64,000 nucleotides of DNA from Whalleya microplaca. Its lineage: Eukaryota > Ascomycota > Sordariomycetes > Xylariales > Xylariaceae. Under the pieces are notes generated by a model. That model was not told the origin of the DNA, searched no databases, and was given only the letters and a program-made list of their open reading frames with translations. The stretch covers positions 372,001 through 436,000 of the forward strand of contig MU385738.1 of the NCBI GenBank assembly GCA_022497155.1, read 5' to 3'. Shown here piece after piece: positions 54,628-64,000 of the stretch. The stretch's first letter is position 1; every line of letters begins with the position of its first letter. The position numbers and the translations under genes were made by a program.

Positions 54628-56433
54628 ATGGTGGGTCCGTTGGAAAACCAACACTACAAAAAGGCGCTGACGAACAGATTTGCCTCGCGTACCAAGCCCT
54701 GCCGGCTGCAAACGCAAAAAAATAAATATCAACATCTACGGCTTCGAGATGCAAGGAACTGTATTAGACTTCTTTATGTGCACCCACAAACCTGCACGGT
54801 CGACTTCAATGGCCAGGCCCTCATACGTTGCGAACTCTTGACTCATTCTATCAGTAAGGCTCCGCCGTTTGTTGCGCTCTCGTACACTTGGGGTGATCCT
54901 TCAGTCCAACGGGAGATCATTATAGGTCGTCATATCACTTCTATAACCGAAAGCCTGGCAACCGCTCTACATCATATGCAGCATCCGGAGAAGACGTTAG
55001 TAATGTGGGCCGACGCTGTGTGCATCAATCAAACAGACGAAACTGAGAAGAGCGATCAGGTGCAGATCATGGATAGAATTTACAGGACCGCTTGTCTTGT
55101 CTTTGCCTGGCTCGGCGCAGGAAGTGACGACAGCACCAAGGCTATCCGCAAGCTAAAATTCTACTGTCGAGTGTATCGTCGCATGGGGGCCAAGGGGCCC
55201 ATAGCAGAGAGGCTTAGCAACGCGCCATTGGAGAGATTGCGACGTCATTATTGCATTGAGCCGATAAATAGCTTCTTACAACGGCCATGGTTCTCGCGTA
55301 TATGGGTATTCCAGGAGGCCGTCTTGAACTCGCGTCTGATTTTTGTCTGCGATACAGAAAGCCTTTCCCGCGATGCTTTATTCACAGGGGCGCTTCTTTG
55401 GCACTCGGCTGGGATCAGATTGGGCTGGCAGAACTCACCACTTAGGACTTTGCGCTTAGGATTCTATGTCAACCTTCCCATGACTCTCAAGGACTTTGCA
55501 AGGAGCCAGGATGTTGCGACGTTCTCGATTGCCAATGGAATGCTATACCAGTGCACAGATCCCAGAGACTACTTGTTTGGACTCCTGGGGCTGATCTTGG
55601 ATAGCGAAGCTTACGGGTTGAGAGCTGATTACTCGAAAACCACGCAGCAGGTATTTGGAGATTTCGCAAAAGCCTTGGTGTCGGCTGGGGAATTTTCGTT
55701 CCTCCAGCAACTGTGGATGGCGCCCGTTGACTTTTTACTTCCATCTTGGGTTCCCGACCTCAGCTCAACAACGTCCAGAATTCGGCGTGCGTGGAAAAAT
55801 GGACGACTAAAGCGTTTGAAGTCGAAGGCATGTTACTGTCAGAAGGTCATTTCTGGCCCATGCGGCGATGTTCTAGTCTTGGAAGCGGTAGAGCTTGGAG
55901 TCATTAAGAAGGTCGAAAATAGTCTGTCTATTGATGTGAACATTGACCGTGATGGAACGCAGCTGGGCAAGGCAAGAGAATACCTTCTGAATGTCCGGTC
56001 AGTACTGAATAGTACGAATAGACCCGTATCGACAGATCTTGACGAGATAGCTTACCAGCTCCCATTGGCGCACTGTGCCTTGAATGGGTTCAAGGCTCAC
56101 GACAGCCCACAACAGGATAGGAGCGAACTGCGGGACGCATACGAGGCTCTCTTGAGTCCATCTGGGCTGGATACTATACGATCAATACAATACGTTAATC
56201 TTCTACAATCTAGCGGGCTGCACCATGTATTTCGCATGAGCACTGGAGTTATCGGGTTGTGCGAAGGCCCAGTAACAACGGGTGATCTTCTCTACTACCT
56301 TTGTGGCACAGATTGCCGGTGGGTTTTACGCAGTTGCGGCCCTGAAAAGTTCAAGATGATTTCGCCTGCGGTTATTTATCCCGAGTATCGCCCTTCCCAG
56401 CTCACCAACAAGAGATCAATTCTATTATGTTAA
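54628..56433 (+). CDS. HET-domain protein
   Basis: A single exon encodes 601 aa. The HET domain covers residues ~80-240: PPFVALSYTWGDP, then ESLATALHHMQHP, VMWADAVCINQTDETEKSDQVQIMDRIYRTACLVFAWLG and RPWFSRIWVFQE. It is followed by the usual CTDPRDYLFGLLGL and ADYSKTTQQVFGDFAKAL. The C-terminal half is typical for this subfamily and ends with a short hydrophilic tail. The start ATG at 54628 is followed by a basic ~45-residue leader; a later Met is possible. It lies 0.8 kb from the LTR nest, with no sign of decay inside the reading frame. Confidence 0.92.
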   Translation: MVGPLENQHYKKALTNRFASRTKPCRLQTQKNKYQHLRLRDARNCIRLLYVHPQTCTVDFNGQALIRCELLTHSISKAPPFVALSYTWGDPSVQREIIIGRHITSITESLATALHHMQHPEKTLVMWADAVCINQTDETEKSDQVQIMDRIYRTACLVFAWLGAGSDDSTKAIRKLKFYCRVYRRMGAKGPIAERLSNAPLERLRRHYCIEPINSFLQRPWFSRIWVFQEAVLNSRLIFVCDTESLSRDALFTGALLWHSAGIRLGWQNSPLRTLRLGFYVNLPMTLKDFARSQDVATFSIANGMLYQCTDPRDYLFGLLGLILDSEAYGLRADYSKTTQQVFGDFAKALVSAGEFSFLQQLWMAPVDFLLPSWVPDLSSTTSRIRRAWKNGRLKRLKSKACYCQKVISGPCGDVLVLEAVELGVIKKVENSLSIDVNIDRDGTQLGKAREYLLNVRSVLNSTNRPVSTDLDEIAYQLPLAHCALNGFKAHDSPQQDRSELRDAYEALLSPSGLDTIRSIQYVNLLQSSGLHHVFRMSTGVIGLCEGPVTTGDLLYYLCGTDCRWVLRSCGPEKFKMISPAVIYPEYRPSQLTNKRSILLC

Positions 56434-57257
56434 AGGGCTAGTACATCTATAACCCTTAGATGAATAAGGCATTGATGGCTTGTCTCAACCATGTCAACAT
56501 CAACATAGTGACCCGTGCCAGCTGACCTCCACCACAGCTCATGGCTGCTTCGTCCTCAGTAATAATCCAGGTCACGCTACTGCCTAGTCCTGATAGCGAA
56601 AGTGGAATTCAGCCAGGTCAGTCTCTAAGGCGCACTATATGTAACCCAGTTAGAATAGCCATTTACTCAGTCGGAATAGACGCTTTGGGAGTCGTGATAG
56701 CTTCAAAAATGAATGTTGTCGTGGAAATTTTCAGAAGGAAAAGCCATCTACATCTTACTAGTAAAATGTGCCGGGGGAAAGTATATATATCATTGAGTCT
56801 ACTACAGTGAAAATAGCCATGTCGTTTCAGAGGAGCACAACCAATTGTGTAGGTATCTTGTTGTTTTAGGCAAAAGGATATGATATTAACCTGTGGCTCT
56901 TTTCCCTCCATGGCGACTTCAGTAGTGTTCAATAGACAACCTGAAATGCTAGGGTTTCCTTCATATGGACCCGAATCTCGACGCCTTACACCGGCAGGAT
57001 TCACGTGATGGCTTACCGATTTGGTTCGGAAGCGCTCCGGCATTAGTCGCGGCCTGCTCCGGCAGATTCCTGAGCTCAGCCACCTGCGCCGCAGTGTGTT
57101 GGGGATTGCTTCAACTCCAACCAAGGAAGCCTGGACTGGGCACAAAAGCCCATTTTTTAGTGACTCAGATGGATAAGGCTTCCTGCTTGAGACTGTCCGT
57201 CTTCTCAGCAATTAATTCAGAAATACTCGCTAATTCAAATAACGTCAGGTCCCAGCC
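56434..57257. other. intergenic, upstream of GluRS
   Basis: Overlapping short ORFs lie on both strands and none is recognisable. The region should hold the promoter of the synthetase. Confidence 0.5.
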
Positions 57258-59455
57258 ATGACCATGGCGAAACTTGAGATCGCCGCTGAGGCGGATCCAA
57301 CGCTCGTGCTTCTGAGCCTAGCCATAGCAACCTACCTTGAGCGCCACGGCTTATTTCCAGACCTTACGAAGACATTCCATGAAGAGCGTAAACTCACCGG
57401 TGCTGGGTCGATTCGGTTGGTCACCGTTGAAGACGAGACTCTGGTTGACCACGCCGCGATCCAGTATCTTGCAGACGTCGCCAATAAGAACACCAGCAGT
57501 CAGAAAGCCGCGGCGGTACAGATGATTCGCTCTCCTGATTGACGATATGTGTCTGGCTAATATTGATATAGGTTAATGAATGGGTCAAACGGAGCGAGAG
57601 CTTCGCCGCCAAGGACTTCTCGAAGCTGCGCAAGCCCTTAGAGGAGCTCCATGCTCACCTGACGCTCCGTACTCACGTCGTCGGCTACCACCTAAGTGTT
57701 GCCGATCTCGCGGTTTGGTCAACCATTCGGGCTAATCGTGTCGCCCTGTCTGCCATCAGGAGACCCGAGAGCAGTGTCTACCGATGGTACAGCTACATTG
57801 AAGCTTCGACCCCTTGGCTCGCTGAAGTGGCTACAGCGGCTTTGACACCAGCACAGATGGAACGAGCCAAAGCCCGAGCCGCAGCTAGTGCTGCTGGCGC
57901 CAGCTACGAGATTGATTTTCCGCAGACGGACGGCCCGATAGTGACTCGATTCCCACCAGAGCCGTCTGGATATCTGCACATTGGCCATGTCAAGGCCGCC
58001 GTGCTCAATGATTACTTTGCCCACAAGCAGCCAGGCGGCATGCTGATCTGTCGGTTCGACGATACAAACCCCACCAAAGAGTCCATAGAGTTCCAAGACG
58101 CCATTCTCGAGGATCTGAAATCTATTGATATCATACCCGACAAGATCAGCTACTCAAGTGACTACTTTCAAGTTATGTACGGGTATGCCATCCAGATTAT
58201 CACTGATGGCAAAGCGTTCGCCGATGATTCGCAACTGGGGAAAGGAGACGACGACAGGAAGAACAGACTGCCTTCCAAACGTCGTGAACTCAGCATCGAG
58301 GAAACCCTAGCACGATTTGAGGAAATGAAGTCGGGATCCCAAGAAGGCCAGCGGTGGTGTCTCCGCGCGCGAATCGCGTACGACAGTCCCAACGGCACTC
58401 TACGGGACCCCGTAGTTTACCGCTGCAACCTCACTCCCCACCACCGGACGGGTACCAAATGGAGAATCTATCCAACGTACGACTTCTGCGCCCCGATTCT
58501 GGATTCCATCGAGGGCGTGACCGTCGCACTGCGCACCAACGAGTACCGAGACCGTAATGCGCAGTACGCCTGGATGCAGAGTGCGCTTTGTCTGCGCGAG
58601 GTGCCGATATGGGATTTTTCGCGCATGAACTTCGTCCGTACAGTACTCTCAAAGAGGAAACTATCGCGCATCGTGGCCGATGGCAAAGTCTGGGGTTGGG
58701 ATGATCCGCGGATGCCAACGGTCAGGGGCATCCTGCGCCGCGGAGTGACCGTGGCAGCCCTGCGAGAGTTCATACTGAAGCAAGGACCCAGCAGGAATAT
58801 TCTGAATCTCGAATGGGGGTCCTTCTGGGCAATAAATAAGAAGTACATTGACCCTGTTGCTCCTCGCCATACTGCAATTGTCGCGGACCACGCAGTTCAT
58901 TGCCACATTCGCGGGATCGATGGCCCTAGTGAGCTCACCAGGCCAAAACACCTCAAAAATACTGAACTCAGTTCGAAGACGGTCGTGGTCAACAGGACTA
59001 TCGTCCTCGAGCAAGCTGACGCGCGAACTCTCGAGACGGGAGAGGAAATTACTTTGATGAACTGGGGTAACGCGTACGTACGAAACATAACCAGAGACCC
59101 GGGAGACCAGAATGTCACTGAGATCGATCTTGAGCTCCATCTTGAAGGCGACGTCAAGAAGACCAAGAAACTAACCTGGCTGGCAGCCATGAGTGACAAT
59201 TTGGTCCCCGTCGACCTTGTGTCCTTTGACTATCTTATTACGAAGGACAAGCTGGATAAGGATGATAACCTGGAGGATTTCCTCACCCCCGTTACTGAGT
59301 TTAGAGATTCGGCGTTTGCCGACTGTAACGTAGGAGAGCTTTCGAAAGGGGCAATCATACAGTTTGACCGCAAAGGGTTCTACAGGCTGGATGTGCCGTA
59401 TCAAGGTCAGGGGTCTAGGATGGTCTTCTTCAACGTTCCGACTGGGAAGTCTTGA
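57258..59455 (+). CDS. GUS1: glutamyl-tRNA synthetase, cytosolic type
   Basis: The enzyme charges tRNA-Glu with glutamate using ATP. Two exons, 57258-57515 and 57572-59455, give 713 aa; the intron 57516-57571 has GTACAG, branch GGCTAAT and ATATAG. Residues 1-190 form the GST-like N-terminal domain that in yeast binds Arc1p. The class I catalytic core starts near residue 205 with TRFPPEPSGYLHIGH (HIGH motif). LSKRKL at about residue 445 is the KMSKS equivalent, followed by WGWDDPRMPTVRGILRRG. The C-terminus is the beta-barrel anticodon-binding part. The length fits eukaryotic/archaeal-type GluRS. Two Met codons open the frame (57258, 57264). All motifs are present; whether it is the sole copy in the genome cannot be told. 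Confidence 0.93.
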
Positions 59456-59849
59456 TTCACTGATAGTATCACTCGAGCAAGATGTAAATATGTCAGGAAG
59501 TAAAGTGTTGCGAGAGCCATGACAACAACGCTATAATATTGCCTACATCGAGGTTTAGTCCTTCCTACGAAACCAACGCATGGCCTCTAGATTTTCCTTC
59601 ACCTTTGCAGGGAAGGATCGCTCATGTCCTAGTATGCATTCTAGAGGAGGTGTATTAGAGGTAGTCACTCGGCACATTACTAGTTAATGATTTCGCCTAC
59701 GTGTTAAGATACGCCCTATGAGACTCATAGGGATACGGGCCTCGTACGACCACCGTCTGTACGTGTATATATAAAGGGGTTTGCACCCATAGCTTCACCT
59801 GGCACTAATCAAGGAACTATGCTCCTTATTACTTTGTCCCATATTGACA
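59456..59849. other. intergenic between convergent genes
   Basis: This is the 3' flanks of GluRS and of the P450. I see nothing else. Confidence 0.5.
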
Positions 59850-61681
59850 CTATGACTTTCTCCAAGCTAAAGGTGCCCGCTCTGGATGCAGCATTTGAAG
59901 CAGTAAGACAGGCCCCGAGTCCGTCTTAATGAGATCCATAACTCTTTCTCGTGCAGCGTCAATGCTCTCGCCTTTGGTCGTGACCGGATCTACCCGCTGG
60001 TCTAGGAACAGGACCGCCATGGTCGCCACGAACTCAACCTGGGAGAACTTCCTACCTGGACAGTCGCGCGTGCCTTCAGACCATCCGATGAAAGCACCAC
60101 GCACGGGCAGATCGAGTTCCTCGAAACCTGGCTTGCCACCTTTGATCCAGCGTGACGGCCGCCAGTCCAGAGAGTCTGACCCCCAATATCTAGGGTCTGT
60201 CTGTATGGCACCATAGCTTGGAGCGATCATGCTGTGAGGGGGAAGGTGGATCGTTCTCTCGCCAACAGTAAGCGATTGTGATCTGTTATCGGTCCATTTG
60301 ATAACGGGCACGGGGGTATAGAGACGCATTGTCTCCAACATGACGGACAAACAGCGCTTAAGGCGCGGAAAGTCAGTGCGGTAATCCCACTCATGCGGTT
60401 GGCGATCACCTAAAACGCTTTGGATTTCTTCTGATATCCAGTCCTGGACAGCTGGATGCGCTGCCAGAAAATACATGGCAAAAGTAAAGGTGGTGGCAGT
60501 AGTGTCGTGGCCGGCAAAGTTGAAAGCGAACATATTGCCGTAAATTTCATTTTCAGTAAGCCCACCCGAAGTCTTTGCTTCGTCTTGTGAGGCGCGGACC
60601 ATTAAGGTCATGAGGTTGTGGTCGGTAACCCTTCCATCGGCACTGCAATATCCAAGGTCAATACTTGCTCCTCCAGGCTCCTCCGGTCCTGGTAGAGGGC
60701 AGAATGTATATATTACTCACAATGCACGCTTCTCCTCCTCGTACAGGTTGGTCATATATGCCCGAAAGGAGACCCATGCTTCATGGACGTTTCGAAACTT
60801 GCGTGGGAGCCAAGGAATTGCCAGGAATTTAGTACCGAAAGCCAGGATAAGGACGCAGTTTTCCAATATTGTTTGCAGGGACTCCTTGTAGCTGCTAGAA
60901 GGGCTGACAGAGGATTTCCTCTCGTCGTGACCTTCGAATTTAAAGGACTTGCCAAAACCAGCACGAGAGAGTATGTGAAGAGACAACGTGCGCAGGTCTT
61001 CGAGGTCCAGTAACGGAGCATATCACCGGCTAAAGTGATTGCCTCGGACCATACAATCTCGTTGTTTTGCTCATTAAAGCAACGAGTGGCTATTCTCCGC
61101 TGCGTTTTCCATTGCTGACCCTCGGCCTGTCAGGTCGCAGTTTATAAGTTAGCCCAAGGACGATGAAGACATTATCGACCATGGATATCTTACGGTAGCT
61201 ATATTTGGCCCAAATACATTGAGGACCTCTGCGTGTTCTCGGTGTCAGCTTCATCCATGCTTGAGCTAGGCACCCGACACGGACCTGAGACAAAAATAGG
61301 CCGCGGGAAATCCGCTCCCCTCCGGAAAACCGACATCAGAGCTTCAGGGTCATTTATATAAACCCAGTTTTTAAGGGGTGTCACTAAGACCCAGATGTCC
61401 CCCATTTCATGATGCGATCGATACCTGGCCTCGATTTCCCATCCGCGCCAATTGTACCTGGTGAAACTGTTGTCACCGAACGGCAGACGGCGAAAAGCCG
61501 GCAGGACTTTTCTGTCTAGAAGAACCCAGAATGGATTCAGAGGGCTAATAGGAATGAGGCGTACAGGGACGCCAATTTTGCGAGCTGCTGAATAGTTCCG
61601 TAGCAGGTGTATGCTTGTGTTGACTATCCATACTGCGGTCAACAGGAGGGGGGTGAGCAACAGTATTGTTATCCAGGCCAT
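59850..61681 (-). pseudogene. cytochrome P450 with a one-base frameshift in exon 3
   Basis: Four exons (61285-61681, 61194-61228, 60721-61126, 59850-60642) follow canonical or near-canonical introns (GTCCGT/GCAG, GTAAGA/ACAG, GTGAGT/GCAG). The N-terminus is a membrane anchor (MAWITILLLTPLLLTAVW). EVLNVFGPNIAT and WKTQRRIATRCF are the C-helix region. FAGHDTTATT is the I-helix, ETMRL gives ExxR and FIGWSEGTRDCPGRKF is the haem loop with its Cys. The total is 1631 nt, one short of a multiple of three. The frame passes from MLRYW to DLEDLRTLSLHILS with one base missing near 61000-61013. With that base the product would be ~543 aa. This is either a young pseudogene or a sequencing error. The WSxGxRxCPGxKF loop is typical of several fungal P450 clans; the substrate is unknown. 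Confidence 0.85.
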
Positions 61682-63092
61682 TTCTTAAGATACCTAACAG
61701 TGAATGAGTCGTGCAGCAGGGTCTCATTTGGATGATGAGACTTCCAACAAATACGAAAAGAGGAAAGTATATAACGAAATGATATTCATAATCTAGCCAG
61801 GGCGCAAAGAAAGGGAGTGCAGAAGCAAGACTAACAAGACTAACAAACTGTTGGCTGAAGGCTTGGACCCTTGTAAAACATGGGGTTATAATTGGATGTG
61901 GCTGCATGAAGATCCATGTTCAATTGGAAGTCTGTGCCAACCAACAGGCGGAGGTGCATGCTATATATAAGATACCATGTAAGGACCAATACTAGGGATA
62001 CATAGGTTGTCCATATAGGTTCTACTGTTGGTAGTCTTCTCAGACAATCTGCTCAAAAGAGATTAAAGAAAAGTACTGGAGCCGAAATGCAGTCAGATGG
62101 AATTACCTCTATGAAAATAGAAATAGTCACGTCTAATTGAAAATCCCCAGGCTAGACTCCTATAAAAATACAGTCGACACGAGAAGTAGTTGCTTAGAGC
62201 TACATCTAAAGTAATACTGAATTTCGTAGATAAAAGAGAACGACGATACATCTTTCCAACACTAGAATTTCCAAGTATTCTAAACTGGCTGGTTTGGATG
62301 TATGTTCATCCTACATAGCCTCTCTTCGACAGGTATACTGTATTCTGCTTCGAGAAGAAGTGATTCATGGTTATGATATACTATAAGATTGCATTTCGTG
62401 TTCTCGGTGAAATTGTGCTGCTCCTGAAGAGATAATCCTAAGAGAATGCAAGTGTGATGGAAGAGAAACTAAAGAAACTCAAGACAGTAGTTATCGTGCC
62501 TGAAAGAGGAATTTAATAAACAGAACTATAGTTTAAACAAAAGGATTAGTTAGATCAAGCTAATGATATATATATATATCATTTGTGTACCTATATAAAT
62601 GTTACGACGTGATATCTAGTGATGCTGACTCACTCTAAAGAGAAATGACTGCGACTGTATCTCACCCTCTCAAACTATATCATTATTTGTGATTCTTAAC
62701 AGTTTCTCAAACAACGGTGTACATGTTATGCAAAAGTTGTTATAAGCTTTATTGGTTTGTTCACTCATGGATGATTATATTCATGGGTTGCTTTCAAAGT
62801 AAAGGGGAGTCTATCATGCTAGTCTGGGAAAAATTATACTCACAAGCCACATGCAACCCCTCTGCTCTGCGCCACATCTGCCCCGCGCTTCTACATCCCA
62901 CCTCCATCGTCACCACCACCACCACCACTAATACCTTCACAACCGTGATTTTCCTACCTTCCACTTAGCTGTCTATACATCTGCGAACCTTCCTGATCTA
63001 TGCGCCGGAATTGCTAGCTAATCCATCAATAGGCAACTCAAGCCCCCGAAAGAAAAACAACACTCATTCTATCATCTACTTCACCTGTCACA
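61682..63092. other. intergenic, upstream regions of divergent P450 and GON7
   Basis: No gene is supported. A (TA)n palindrome (TGATATATATATATATCA) lies at about 62563-62582, and a CACCACCAC run sits at about 62913-62930, before GON7. Confidence 0.5.
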
Positions 63093-63539
63093 ATGTCGCC
63101 ATCTTCATCCCCCTCCTCTCAACCTCAACCCGCCGCTGAAGCCCAATCCCCATCGCCAAAGGCGGCCTACCTAACAACGACATACACTTCCCCTGACAAC
63201 GCGCCGCTCACCCTCAGCGCGCCACTGTCACTGCCCCAGGACCCCGACTCCGTAGCGCAGAAGTCGAGCTACCTTCACACCCTGCGCGCGTCCCTGGCCT
63301 CGCTGCAGTCGCAGATCAACAGCGAGCTGACGGCGCGCATGGAGGCGGATCTAGCGCGCCAAGCACAGACGCAGGGGGATGGCGCAGGAGATGGCAACGC
63401 GGGGACCAAGGGCGCGAGGAAGCAGGGTAAGGGACGGGATGGGAAGAAGGCGAACGGGAAGGAAGTTACTGGAGCTGGGGTGATCGATGAGGAGGCTGAG
63501 GAGGAGAATTATGGGGAGGAGGTTGTTGAGGAGGAGTGA
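63093..63539 (+). CDS. GON7: EKC/KEOPS complex subunit Gon7
   Basis: A single-exon gene encodes 148 aa, beginning MSPSSSPSSQ. Residues 36-90 carry the fungal Gon7 signature: NAPLTLSAPLSLP, then VAQKSSYLHTLRASLASLQSQINSELTARMEAD, an amphipathic helix. A basic linker (KGARKQGKGRDGKKANGK) and the acidic end EEENYGEEVVEEE follow. Gon7 stabilises the KEOPS complex, which makes the universal t6A modification of tRNA and affects telomeres. The length and the acidic tail fit the family. Confidence 0.88.
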   Translation: MSPSSSPSSQPQPAAEAQSPSPKAAYLTTTYTSPDNAPLTLSAPLSLPQDPDSVAQKSSYLHTLRASLASLQSQINSELTARMEADLARQAQTQGDGAGDGNAGTKGARKQGKGRDGKKANGKEVTGAGVIDEEAEEENYGEEVVEEE

Positions 63540-64000
63540 TCGAGGGGACGAACGGACTAGCAAAGGAGGCATAGGAAATAGATGTGGTACAGCAGTCGAA
63601 CAATCGATCGGGCGAGCGAGTGGTTGGGCAACCATACGTACTTGATTGCGAGAGAGAGCTGGATGGATCAACCCGAACCGACCAAGCCGAGTCGAATCGA
63701 ACCAAGCTGAGCGGACCGGGAGGCATTTGCATAGGACATACACGCAACTACATCGATGGAGCAAGGGAACGGTCAATTGGCCATCTAACCAGCTTCACAG
63801 CATGCGATATATGCAACACCCTTTGATTCATTCGAGCGACCCCCTCGGGCCTCCATATACATAAAAATGACGGCGGTCTAGATACATACACACATACTGT
63901 ACGGGTATTGAACCAATCTCTCTCTCTCTCTCTCGCCCACCGACTCCGGCAGCATGCAAAGCCCACGATATGCCGTGTATGAAAAACAACCAACCAACCC
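63540..64000. other. 3' flank of GON7 with (CT)n at 63917-63934
   Basis: A pure CT run of about 18 bp occurs. Short ORFs on both strands are not supported. Confidence 0.6.

Noticed and set aside
60643..60720. A 32-bp intron ending at the first CAG (GTGAGT...CTACCAG) in the second P450
   Set aside because: Too short for a fungal intron; the acceptor TTGCAG at 60643-60644 gives a normal 78-bp intron and the right phase.
1..64000. CRISPR arrays, prokaryotic operons, phage or IS elements
   Set aside because: No regularly spaced repeats with unique spacers; gene structures are clearly eukaryotic.

Overview
The window is nuclear DNA of a filamentous ascomycete (Pezizomycotina). The genes carry short introns (about 47-120 bp) with GTRNGT donors and CTRAY branch sites. 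Typical fungal families are present: HET-domain proteins, microsomal P450s, an alpha/beta bifunctional tryptophan synthase, fungal Rxt3 and Gon7. Old LTR elements are AT-rich and ORF-free, as expected after repeat-induced point mutation (RIP). Sordariomycetes is the most natural guess, but I cannot name a genus.

Layout. 0-10 kb holds the 3' end of a hexose-type MFS transporter, a single-pass Ser/Thr-rich membrane protein, an alpha/beta hydrolase and a secreted protein that resembles an RNase T1-fold effector. 10-21 kb is a microsatellite-rich stretch followed by RXT3 (Rpd3L deacetylase subunit) and SDHAF4/SDH8. 21-28 kb is accessory: a Tse2-like ADP-ribosyltransferase toxin gene divergent from a HET gene, then a five-exon P450. 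31-35 kb is core: mitochondrial aspartate aminotransferase, with a predicted 3-nt exon and a GC-AG intron, and a conserved helical protein of unknown function.

35-44 kb is a rearranged island. An aldehyde dehydrogenase gene is split into two oppositely oriented pieces, as if a ~1.5 kb segment had inverted inside it. Around it lie two families of diverged direct repeats, one carrying a truncated copy of the 5' end of a nearby HET gene, and two convergent HET genes. 44-48 kb returns to core genes (MRPL24, tryptophan synthase). 48.9-53.8 kb is a nest of three LTR insertions, each with its own intact 5-bp target-site duplication. 54.6-61.7 kb has a fourth HET gene, a cytosolic-type glutamyl-tRNA synthetase and a second P450 with a one-base frameshift. 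GON7 closes the window at 63.1-63.5 kb.

Core housekeeping genes (RXT3, SDH8, AAT, MRPL24, TRP, GluRS, GON7) therefore alternate with self/non-self recognition and accessory genes, and the accessory blocks carry the pseudogenes, duplications and transposons. The best candidates for something new are the toxin/HET divergent pair, the RNase-like secreted protein and the inverted aldehyde dehydrogenase locus.
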